Source: Actinomadura mexicana (lineage in GTDB: Bacteria; Actinomycetota; Actinomycetes; Streptosporangiales; Streptosporangiaceae). Taken from it: DNA of 64,000 bases. Under the pieces are notes generated by a model. It searched no databases and had not been told where the DNA came from. It saw only the letters and a program-made list of their open reading frames with translations. The translations under genes and the position numbers were made by a program. Numbering within the stretch: the first letter of the stretch is position 1; every line of letters starts with the position of its first letter. Location of the stretch: the NCBI RefSeq assembly GCF_900188105.1, contig NZ_FZNP01000009.1, positions 248,001-312,000 on the forward strand, written 5' to 3'. Below are positions 57,731-64,000 of the stretch, in pieces.

Positions 57731-58647
57731 ACCCCCTTCCGCAGCACGTCCGGCTCAAGGTAGACGAGGCGGGCGATCGGAACCGCCGCGCGGATGCGGG
57801 CCTCGGCGTCGTTGATCGCGTCGGCGACCTCCCGCGCGTCGTCCTGGAGGTCCACGGCGACCTTCGCGGCGACGAGCAGCTCGTCCGGCCCGAGGTGCAT
57901 GGTGCGCATGTGGATCACCGCGGGGATGTCATCGCCCTCCACGATCGCCCGCCTGATCAGCCGCACATGCCCCGGGGTCGCGGACTCCCCGACGAGCAGG
58001 CTCTTGACCTCGGTGGCCAGCACGATCGCGATGGCCGCCAGCAGCACGCCGATCGCGGCGGTGCCGATCCCGTCCCAGACGCCGTCGCCGGTGATCAGGG
58101 TCAGGCCGACGCCCGCGAGCGCGAACACCAGACCGACCAGCGCCCCGGTGTCCTCCAGCAGGATCACCGGCAGCTCCGGCGACTTGGACCGGCGGACGAA
58201 CTGCACCCAACTCGCCCGTCCCCGGCTCCGGTTCGACTCCCGGACCGCGGTGCGCAGCGCCGCCCCCTCCAGGACGATCGCGACCAGCAGGACGGCGATC
58301 GGCACCCACTGCCACTCCTCGATCGGGTGCGGATCCCTGATCTTGTGCCAGGCCTCGTACAGCGCGAACAGCCCGCCCAGGCTGAACAGGACGATCGCCA
58401 CCAGGAACGCGTAGATGTAGCGCTCCCGCCCGTACCCGAACGGATGCTCCTCGGTCGCGTCCCGCTCCGCGCGCTTCCCGCCGATCAGCAGCAGCGCCTG
58501 GTTGCTGGAGTCGGCCACCGAGTGGATCGCCTCGGCCAGCATCGACGACGAACCCGTCAGCGCGAACGCCACGAACTTGGTGACCGCGATCCCCAGGTTC
58601 GCGCCCAGCGCGGTGATGACGGCCTTGGTGCTGCCTTCGGCGCTCAC
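57727..58647 (-). CDS. Cation diffusion facilitator (CDF) metal transporter
   Basis: 306 aa from GTG 58647 (AGGGGAG upstream). Six TM helices. ML-AEAIHS-VADSSNQALLL in TM2 carries the H/D metal-site residues (HSVAD), and ILLEDTGALVGLV in TM5 the matching acidic pair (EDTGA rather than H/DxxxD). The cytosolic C-terminal domain (about 225-305, VIHMRTMHLGPDELLVAAKV) is typical. The EDTGA pattern resembles the YdfM/FieF-distant group whose metal is uncertain. First gene of the operon with BlaI and M56. Confidence 0.88.
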   Translation of the reverse strand: MSAEGSTKAVITALGANLGIAVTKFVAFALTGSSSMLAEAIHSVADSSNQALLLIGGKRAERDATEEHPFGYGRERYIYAFLVAIVLFSLGGLFALYEAWHKIRDPHPIEEWQWVPIAVLLVAIVLEGAALRTAVRESNRSRGRASWVQFVRRSKSPELPVILLEDTGALVGLVFALAGVGLTLITGDGVWDGIGTAAIGVLLAAIAIVLATEVKSLLVGESATPGHVRLIRRAIVEGDDIPAVIHMRTMHLGPDELLVAAKVAVDLQDDAREVADAINDAEARIRAAVPIARLVYLEPDVLRKGV

Positions 58648-58736
58648 GGACTCCCCTGTCGTACCCGCCCTTGCGAAACGTCCGGCCAAGCGTAGGCGGT
58701 GATCGCCGGCAGCATGTCCTGCCGGGTCCGCGCCAA

Positions 58737-58748
58737 CTACGCTTGTAG
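58737..58748. promoter_or_regulatory. CTAC-N4-GTAG dyad in the CDF/reductase divergent region (BlaI-type site)
   Basis: CTACGCTTGTAG within ACTAC-N4-GTAGCA, identical at flanks to the site at 55948-55959. It lies in the 240-nt gap between the CDF-BlaI-M56 operon and the flavin reductase gene and could control both. Confidence 0.6.
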
Positions 58749-58887
58749 CACAACCGGCGGGGCCTCAGGGGGACCGGCTCTCCGCGGTTTGCGATCATTG
58801 ACGGCGGCGGGGCCGACCTGCCTGACGCCGCCGAATCCGGCAGGATCCAGGTGGACGAGACTGCGGCCGATTCGGAAGGGCGGGGGC

Positions 58888-60303
58888 ATGGACGAGTTCG
58901 ATGTCGTGGTGGTGGGGGCCGGGCCGACGGGTGAGAACCTGGCCGAGCGGGCGCACGCCGGCGGGCTCAGCGTGGCGGTCGTGGAGAGCGAGCTGGTCGG
59001 CGGGGAATGCTCGTACTGGGCCTGCATGCCCAGCAAGGCGCTGCTGCGCCCGGCCGCCGCGCTGGCGGAAGCGCGGCGGGTGGCCGGTGCCCGCGAGGCG
59101 GTGACCGGCCCGCTGGACGCCGGAGCGGTCCTCAGGCGCCGGGACGGGTTCACCTCGCACTGGAAGGACGACGGCCAGGTCGAGTGGCTGAACGGCGCCG
59201 GGCTCGTCCTCGTCCGCGGCCACGGGCGGCTGGACGGGCCCAGGCGCGTCGCGGTGCAGACCCCGGAGGGGGAACGGCGGGTACTGACCGCCCGCCACGC
59301 CGTCGCGGTGTGCACGGGCACCCGCGCGGCCCTGCCCGGGCTGCCGGGCCTGGCCGGGATCCGCCCCTGGACCAGCCGCGAGGCGACCTCCTCCGAGCGG
59401 GTGCCGCCGCGGCTGGCCGTCATCGGCGGCGGCGTGGTGGCCTGCGAGATGGCCACGGCCTGGCGTGCGCTCGGCAGCGAGGTGGTGCAGCTGGTGCGCG
59501 GGTCGCGCCTGCTGCCGCGCATGGAGCCGTTCGCCGGCGAGGCCGTGGCCGAGGGCCTGCGCGCGGCCGGGGTCGACCTGCGCTTCGGCGCGTCGGCCAC
59601 CGCCGTCCGCCGCGACGGGCAGGTGACGCTCACCCTGGACGGCGGCGGCACGGTCACCGCCGACGAGGTCCTGTTCGCCACCGGACGCACGCCCGCCACC
59701 GACGACCTCGGGCTGGACACGGTCGGGCTGGCCCCGGGCCGGCCGATCGAGGTCGACTCCACCGGCCTGGCGGCCGGCGTGCCCGGCGAGTGGCTCTACG
59801 CGGCCGGGGACGTCAACGGCCGCGCGCTGCTGACCCACCAGGGCAAGTACCAGGGACGGATCTTCGGCACGGTGATCGCCGACCGCGCCGCAGGGCGCCC
59901 CCTGGACACCGCCGCCTGGGGTCGCAGCGTGGCGACCGCCGACGAGCGGGCGGTCCCGCAGGTCGTCTTCACCGACCCCGAGGTCGCGGCCGTCGGCCCC
60001 AGCCTGGAGGAGGCGACCCGGGAGGGGCGCCGGGTACGGGCCGTGGACTACGCCCTCGGCGACGTCTCCGGGGCCTCGCTGTACGCCGACGGCTACCAGG
60101 GCCACGCCCGCGCAGTGGTCGACCTGGACCGCGAGACGCTCCTCGGCGTCACCTTCGTCGGGGCCGGCGTGGCCGAACTGCTCCACTCCGCCACCATCGC
60201 GGTCACCGCCGAAGTCCCCATCTCCCGCCTCTGGCACGCCGTCCCCTCCTACCCCACCATCAGCGAGGTCTGGCTCCGCCTCCTGGAGACCTACCGCGGC
60301 TGA
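58888..60303 (+). CDS. Pyridine nucleotide-disulfide oxidoreductase, lipoamide-dehydrogenase/MerA-like
   Basis: 471 aa from ATG 58888. FAD motif VVVGAGPTGENLAERA; redox-active disulfide GGECSYWACMPSKAL (CxxxxC). NAD(P) site LAVIGGGVVACEMATAW; second FAD segment WLYAAGDVNGRALLTHQGKY. The C-terminal dimer interface reads AVPSYPTISE, with Tyr in place of the catalytic His of HPTLSE found in lipoamide dehydrogenase and glutathione reductase; MerA also has Tyr there. A lipoamide substrate is thus doubtful; a metal or other electrophile is possible. It diverges from the metal-transporter operon across a BlaI-type site. Confidence 0.88.
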   Translation: MDEFDVVVVGAGPTGENLAERAHAGGLSVAVVESELVGGECSYWACMPSKALLRPAAALAEARRVAGAREAVTGPLDAGAVLRRRDGFTSHWKDDGQVEWLNGAGLVLVRGHGRLDGPRRVAVQTPEGERRVLTARHAVAVCTGTRAALPGLPGLAGIRPWTSREATSSERVPPRLAVIGGGVVACEMATAWRALGSEVVQLVRGSRLLPRMEPFAGEAVAEGLRAAGVDLRFGASATAVRRDGQVTLTLDGGGTVTADEVLFATGRTPATDDLGLDTVGLAPGRPIEVDSTGLAAGVPGEWLYAAGDVNGRALLTHQGKYQGRIFGTVIADRAAGRPLDTAAWGRSVATADERAVPQVVFTDPEVAAVGPSLEEATREGRRVRAVDYALGDVSGASLYADGYQGHARAVVDLDRETLLGVTFVGAGVAELLHSATIAVTAEVPISRLWHAVPSYPTISEVWLRLLETYRG

Positions 60304-60309
60304 GCACTC

Positions 60310-61500
60310 TCAGAACGCGCCGAAATCGTCCTGCGGCGGCTCGTAAGGGGTGGACCGGTCGTGCGGTTCGAAGGCGGGGTGCGGGGGTGCCGGATCCTGG
60401 GGCGAGGGCTCGTGGCGGTCGTCGCCCGGAGGGTCCTTGTGGTGGTGATGCTCGATCTTCGCGCCGGCGGCGAGGCCCGTCGCCGCGGCGGCGGCGAGGC
60501 CGAGCCCCTCGGCCGCGGTGATCGGCCGGCCGGTTCGGTCCCGCGAGGGCGTCCGGTGGCCCGGCCGCGGGTCCTCGGCGGCGCTGGCCGGGGAGATCGG
60601 CAGATCGCCCGGTGGGCGGGACGCCACGGGCGCGGCGCCGGCGCCGGCAGGCGTCTCGCGCCAGGGGAAGTGCGGGTCCGCCAGCATGGCCGCCAGCAGG
60701 CTCGCGGCGTTGCGGACGGCGTAGCGGCGCCACGCGGCGGGCCGTCCGTCGACGTCGCGCGTGCCGTCGGCGGCGGTCTTGCGGTGCTCGGCACGGTCGG
60801 AGATGCCCCGGACGACCAGCAGGTCGACGTCTTCCTTGCGGTAGGCGGCGAGCGCGGCCCCGCCCGCCTCCATCTCGATCGCGCCGATCTTCCTGTCATG
60901 CTCCTTGATCCGTTGCTTGAAGGCGGTGGAGGCGACGACCAGCCCGCTGGTCGCGATCTTCGTGAAGTGCAGCCGGGGCGGCTCCGAGGGCCTCCGGCCC
61001 GGCGCGATCCGGCACTGCTCCAGCGCCGATTCGGCCCAGGCTCCGAGCGCGCCGCGGCTCACCTTCCTGAGCGGGAAGTTCTGCACGAACGTGCGCAGGC
61101 GTGCGGAGGGCTTCCAGTTCGTGCCGGCCATGACCACGTCGAACCGCGTCCCGTCCTGCGCGTTACCGACGACCTTGCCCTCGTTGAGGTAGTCGACGAT
61201 CTCCGACCCGACCACGACGTCGCCGAGGACGATGTCGTCGCTCAGCGCGGCCGCGAGGCCGATCACCACGACCAGGGAGACCTTGAACTCGCCGATCAGG
61301 TCGGCGGCGGCGAGCGCGGCGTTCTCCGGCCCCATGTCGCTGACGACGGTGAGCACTCCGGCGTGCTCGGTCCCCGGTACGAGGAACCGGTAGTAGACGC
61401 GTCCGCCCTGCTCGTGGTCTCCGAGGACGTCGAAGACGCCTTCGACGCTCGTGTACTCCTCGGGCAGGGGGACGATCAGTCCGATGCGCGCCTTCCCCAT
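60310..61500 (-). CDS. MTA/SAH-nucleosidase-like (PNP-fold) protein with disordered C-terminal tail
   Basis: 396 aa. PNP-fold landmarks in order: GLIVPLPEEY (Glu at 14-15), VVSDMGPENAALAAADLI, VVVIGLAAALSDDIVLGDVVV (78-97), catalytic AIEMEAGG (Met210-Glu211) and VVRGISDRAE (Asp235). All expected catalytic residues are present, so N-glycosidic cleavage of a nucleoside is plausible. Residues 281-396 are a Pro/Asp-rich tail with a short hydrophobic stretch (AAEGLGLAAAAATGLAAGAK) and HHHH. Last gene of a dynamin/4-TM operon, start overlapping the previous stop by 1 nt. The long tail and setting differ from housekeeping mtnN and fit a conflict-system effector. Confidence 0.85.
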   Translation of the reverse strand: MGKARIGLIVPLPEEYTSVEGVFDVLGDHEQGGRVYYRFLVPGTEHAGVLTVVSDMGPENAALAAADLIGEFKVSLVVVIGLAAALSDDIVLGDVVVGSEIVDYLNEGKVVGNAQDGTRFDVVMAGTNWKPSARLRTFVQNFPLRKVSRGALGAWAESALEQCRIAPGRRPSEPPRLHFTKIATSGLVVASTAFKQRIKEHDRKIGAIEMEAGGAALAAYRKEDVDLLVVRGISDRAEHRKTAADGTRDVDGRPAAWRRYAVRNAASLLAAMLADPHFPWRETPAGAGAAPVASRPPGDLPISPASAAEDPRPGHRTPSRDRTGRPITAAEGLGLAAAAATGLAAGAKIEHHHHKDPPGDDRHEPSPQDPAPPHPAFEPHDRSTPYEPPQDDFGAF

Positions 61501-62093
61501 CAGGGTCCCTCCGTGGTCAGGTCTGCGGACAGCACGATCCGGACGGCCAGCACCGCCAGCGCGAGCGTCTCCGCGGCGGACACGCCGATGAGCGCCGGCT
61601 CGCGCGGCCCCGCGGCCCAGTAGCCCGCGACGGCGAGGACCGCGGGGAGCACGCACGTGGCCAGGTCGACGCCGAGTTGCAGGCGCTTCCCCGACCTGCG
61701 GCCGCGCCCGCTCCGGTGCACCGTCTCCCAGCGCAGCACCTCTCCGGCGTCGGCCCCGATCGTCCGGGCCAGCCGGGGGCCCAGTTCGGCGCGCAGGTAG
61801 CGGCCGATGGCGGAGACCTTCTGGTCGTTCACGAGATAGGTCCATCCGAGGACGACGCACGCGGGCGGGAGCAGCAGGACCAGCTTCGCCTGGCCCGACA
61901 GCCCCGCGATGGCCACGGCGGTGGCCGCGAAGGCGCCGAGGGTGGCGTAGATCAGGTTGTCCCTCGCCACGATGCGGGCGTTCTGCTCCGCCTTGAGGGC
62001 CTGGTACTCGCTGAGGAGGACCTGCCCGGCCGCCGTCATCCCGCCGCCGCACGCCGGCGACGACGACCGCTCGGCCCTGGTCGCCGCCCCCAC
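61500..62093 (-). CDS. Small four-TM protein between dynamin-like and nucleosidase-like genes
   Basis: 197 aa from GTG 62093, which shares a base with the dynamin stop (TAGTG); ATG 62039 is an alternative start. Hydrophobic segments at about 47-65, 70-87, 140-160 and 168-188 flank a cytosolic middle with YLVNDQKVSAIGRYLRAELG (86-105). The N-terminal LLSEYQALKAEQNARIVARD helix is amphipathic. The plan resembles SLATT/S-4TM-type membrane components of nucleotide-signalling conflict systems, but I cannot assign the family firmly. Probable pore or membrane receptor. Confidence 0.75.
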   Translation of the reverse strand: MGAATRAERSSSPACGGGMTAAGQVLLSEYQALKAEQNARIVARDNLIYATLGAFAATAVAIAGLSGQAKLVLLLPPACVVLGWTYLVNDQKVSAIGRYLRAELGPRLARTIGADAGEVLRWETVHRSGRGRRSGKRLQLGVDLATCVLPAVLAVAGYWAAGPREPALIGVSAAETLALAVLAVRIVLSADLTTEGP

Positions 62094-64000
62094 TACGCGC
62101 CCACCTTCCGCAGTTCGGCGAGCAGGGCGTCGAGCCGGCGAGCGGACAGGTCGATCCCGTTCAGCAGTTCGACGCGGCGGTCGGTGGTGAGCCCCGTCAT
62201 CTGCGCCAGGTCCTCGCGGTCCCGGACGACCTGCTGCCGCTCCTCCTCGACCCGGTCCTCGATCACCTCGATGATCGCGTCCCGCTCCCGTTCCGCCGCC
62301 CGGACGGAGTCCTCGACCGCCGGTCCCGCGACGGCCCGCACGACCTCCTCGTAGACGCGCACCGCGGCCTCCTGCGTCCGCGCCTTGCGCCTGCGCCAGG
62401 CGTTCAGGCCGGCGAGGACCACGGCGGTCACCAGGTAGTAGCCCAGGCCGCCGCCCTGGTGCCCGGTGCCGTGGCCGGGGGGCGGGCGGTGGGCGGGCAC
62501 CGGCAGGGCGCGGTCCTTCTCGTGGTCCGGCCGCCGGTCCGGCCTGTGCGTGATCGCTCCGATCCCCATGCTGGCGACACCCGTGAGGAAGGAGGTGTCC
62601 GGGGTGAGGTCGGCGGTCTCGAAGGACGTGGGCAGGTTCCCCGCGAGACCGTCCATCAGGCTGAGCCGGTCCAGGTGGGCCGAGACCGCGTCGCCGGGGC
62701 CGCGGTGCCGGATGGTGTCCACGGCGTCGTTGAGCCGGTCGGCCACGATCTGCCGCATCTCGATGACCGTGGCGTCCGCTTCGTCCATCATCTGGGGCAC
62801 GGCGGCCGCGAGCTTCTTGACGCCCATGCCGGGGAACCTGTCCAGATAGGTGGTGCGCAGTATGCGCACCCGTTCCGCCGCGAGCCTGCGCACCTCGCTC
62901 TGCGCGTAGAGCGTCGCGGCCTCGAGGTCCGGTTTCCAGGTGTCCCCGCGGTCGGCGGCCCAGCGGTGGATGTTCTGCTCCCGTGCCCGGATCGCGTCGG
63001 ACGCGGCGTCGTCCTGGCCGAGCAGGGTCCTGCGTTCGGTCAGGCGGGCGCGCGTGGCCGCGGCCGTCGACTCGGCCAGCCGCAGCAGGTCCCTGCGGTG
63101 GATGTCGCCGACTCGGCTGATCACCTCCTGGCGCAGGCGCTCGGCCAGGCCGGGGATGCCGCTGACGCGCAGTTCGGCGTCGCGCTCCGGACCGGGGGGC
63201 TGGACCAGGGCGTTGAGGGCGAGCCGTGCCGAGACCGCTTCGCCGCGGACGTCCGCGAACTTGCCGGCGAGCCGTTCGGCCTCCTTCTCGTCCCCGTCGC
63301 AGATGCGGGACCAGGTCGCGGTCTGTCCCAGCATGTCCAGGTTGTGCCGCAACCGCCTCGCGGACCCCGTCTGGTCGCGGTGGGTCTGGACGATCATGTA
63401 GGTGCCGACCCGCTCGACGGACTCCGCGAGGAACCTCAGCTCCGGCTCGCTGACCGGCTCTCCGGGCTTGATGACGAACAGGACGGCGTCGCAGTCGGTG
63501 AGGGTCGCGAGGGTCAGCCTGCGGTGCGCCGGATTGAGGCCGCCGACACCGGGGGTGTCGGCCAGGCGCAGCCCCTCCGCCAGCAGCGGCGAGGGCAGGG
63601 TGATCCCGGCGTTGCGGACGAAGGCGTCCCGTCCGTGCCGGACTTCCACGCCCTTCTCGCCCCGGGTCGTCAGGTACTCGCCGATCTCGGCGGTGCCGTT
63701 CAGCTCCCGGTAGGTGATGGCGTCACCGCGCTGGACCGCGACGGTGGCGCTCGTCCTGTCTCCGTGCCGGAGCTCCACCGGCACGGAGGAGAGCGCCTCG
63801 GTCGCCGCCGGAAGGATCTCCTGCCCGACCAGCGCGTTGATGAGCGTGGACTTGCCGACGGACACCTCGCCGACGACGGTGACGCGGGCGAAGGGCTCAT
63901 GCCAGCGGCCCGCGAGCGCTTCGAGCGGCCGCCACAGCCGGTCGCTCACCAGCTGCTCCCTGGCGATCTCGACGATCTCCGTGACGATCCGGTCGATCGC
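62093..64000 (-). CDS. Dynamin-like GTPase, 5' end beyond window
   Basis: At least 618 aa from a GTG at 63949; the frame stays open to the window edge with plausible coding (EIVEIAREQL), so the true start may be outside. P-loop GEVSVGKST (27-35 from that GTG), switch Thr-rich region, DTPGVGG (131-137) and G4-like THRD (189-192, THRD instead of T/NKxD). Helical stalk about 260-450; a hydrophobic stretch GLGYYLVTAVVLAGLNAW near 512 may insert in the membrane, followed by a coiled coil to the end. Bacterial dynamins remodel membranes and several act in phage defence. First visible gene of the operon with the 4-TM and nucleosidase genes. Confidence 0.85.
   Translation of the reverse strand, partial: AIDRIVTEIVEIAREQLVSDRLWRPLEALAGRWHEPFARVTVVGEVSVGKSTLINALVGQEILPAATEALSSVPVELRHGDRTSATVAVQRGDAITYRELNGTAEIGEYLTTRGEKGVEVRHGRDAFVRNAGITLPSPLLAEGLRLADTPGVGGLNPAHRRLTLATLTDCDAVLFVIKPGEPVSEPELRFLAESVERVGTYMIVQTHRDQTGSARRLRHNLDMLGQTATWSRICDGDEKEAERLAGKFADVRGEAVSARLALNALVQPPGPERDAELRVSGIPGLAERLRQEVISRVGDIHRRDLLRLAESTAAATRARLTERRTLLGQDDAASDAIRAREQNIHRWAADRGDTWKPDLEAATLYAQSEVRRLAAERVRILRTTYLDRFPGMGVKKLAAAVPQMMDEADATVIEMRQIVADRLNDAVDTIRHRGPGDAVSAHLDRLSLMDGLAGNLPTSFETADLTPDTSFLTGVASMGIGAITHRPDRRPDHEKDRALPVPAHRPPPGHGTGHQGGGLGYYLVTAVVLAGLNAWRRRKARTQEAAVRVYEEVVRAVAGPAVEDSVRAAERERDAIIEVIEDRVEEERQQVVRDREDLAQMTGLTTDRRVELLNGIDLSARRLDALLAELRKVGA

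Noticed and set aside
1..64000. Search by eye for a CRISPR array, prompted by the CARF-HEPN gene
   Set aside because: No series of 25-40 bp repeats with regular spacers was seen. The only tandem repeat (40744-40797) is an 18-bp unit without spacers.
1..64000. Search by eye for tRNA, rRNA or tmRNA genes
   Set aside because: No cloverleaf with a T-loop consensus or rRNA segment was recognised; an automated scan would be decisive.

Overview
The window is about 64 kb of high-GC DNA with dense, often 1-4 nt overlapping operons and strong G/C bias at third codon positions. It also has GTG/TTG starts, membrane Ser/Thr kinases, an ECF41-type sigma factor, MMPL transport and an RsrR-type Rrf2 regulator. 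Together these point to an actinomycete, possibly Streptosporangiales/Thermomonosporaceae-like; the genus is inference.

Region by region. (A) 1-5 kb has visibly lower GC than the rest. A minus-strand pair encodes an SF1-type P-loop helicase/ATPase (cut by the left edge) and a CARF-HEPN protein of the TIGR02710/Csm6-like class. A three-segment membrane protein is divergently transcribed, with a 19-bp palindrome and a long hairpin between. No cas genes or CRISPR array are visible, so this looks like a stand-alone nucleotide-sensing RNase defence module. (B) 5-18 kb: flavoprotein plus ECF41 sigma factor, a complete IS5-type element with mapped ends, TetR plus hydrolase, a Ser/Thr kinase diverging from a two-TM protein, and an MMPL-histidine kinase-response regulator operon. 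(C) 18-22 kb: a Cys4-type mini-protein, a TM-anchored leader frame and a TPR-CHAT protease frame; the last two look like one gene broken by a one-base shift. (D) 22-24 kb: divergent rsrR/SDR pair and a set of small genes with twin palindromes. (E) 24-31 kb: peptide/opine-type ABC operon, every junction overlapping by 4 nt, ending in an M24-fold protein with two substituted metal ligands, with a divergent Lrp regulator. (F) 31-37 kb: GH15 enzyme, type III PKS plus ICMT-like methyltransferase, class D beta-lactamase. (G) 37-47 kb: catabolic cluster with TcuA-like flavoprotein, ThDP enzyme, MHS symporter, MmgE/PrpD protein, asparaginase, CE4/PuuE-type hydrolase and GntR regulator, with repeated GTRTAC boxes in its control regions. 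(H) 47-56 kb: large uncharacterised protein, second Ser/Thr kinase, DHFR-like reductase, DUF6069, TetR-NTF2, LysR-acetyltransferase. (I) 56-60.3 kb: TerB-like gene, CDF transporter-BlaI-M56 protease operon and a flavin disulfide-reductase homologue, linked by two near-identical CTAC-N4-GTAG sites. (J) 60.3-64 kb: an overlapping minus-strand operon of dynamin-like GTPase (cut by the right edge), a small four-TM protein and an MTA/SAH-nucleosidase-like protein.

Three modules (A, C, J) share components with known bacterial conflict systems: nucleotide-sensor RNase plus helicase, CHAT protease, and dynamin plus TM plus nucleosidase. These are the best candidates for undescribed immunity systems. 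The rest is ordinary actinomycete metabolism, transport and regulation. All calls come from reading the sequence; no database search was run.
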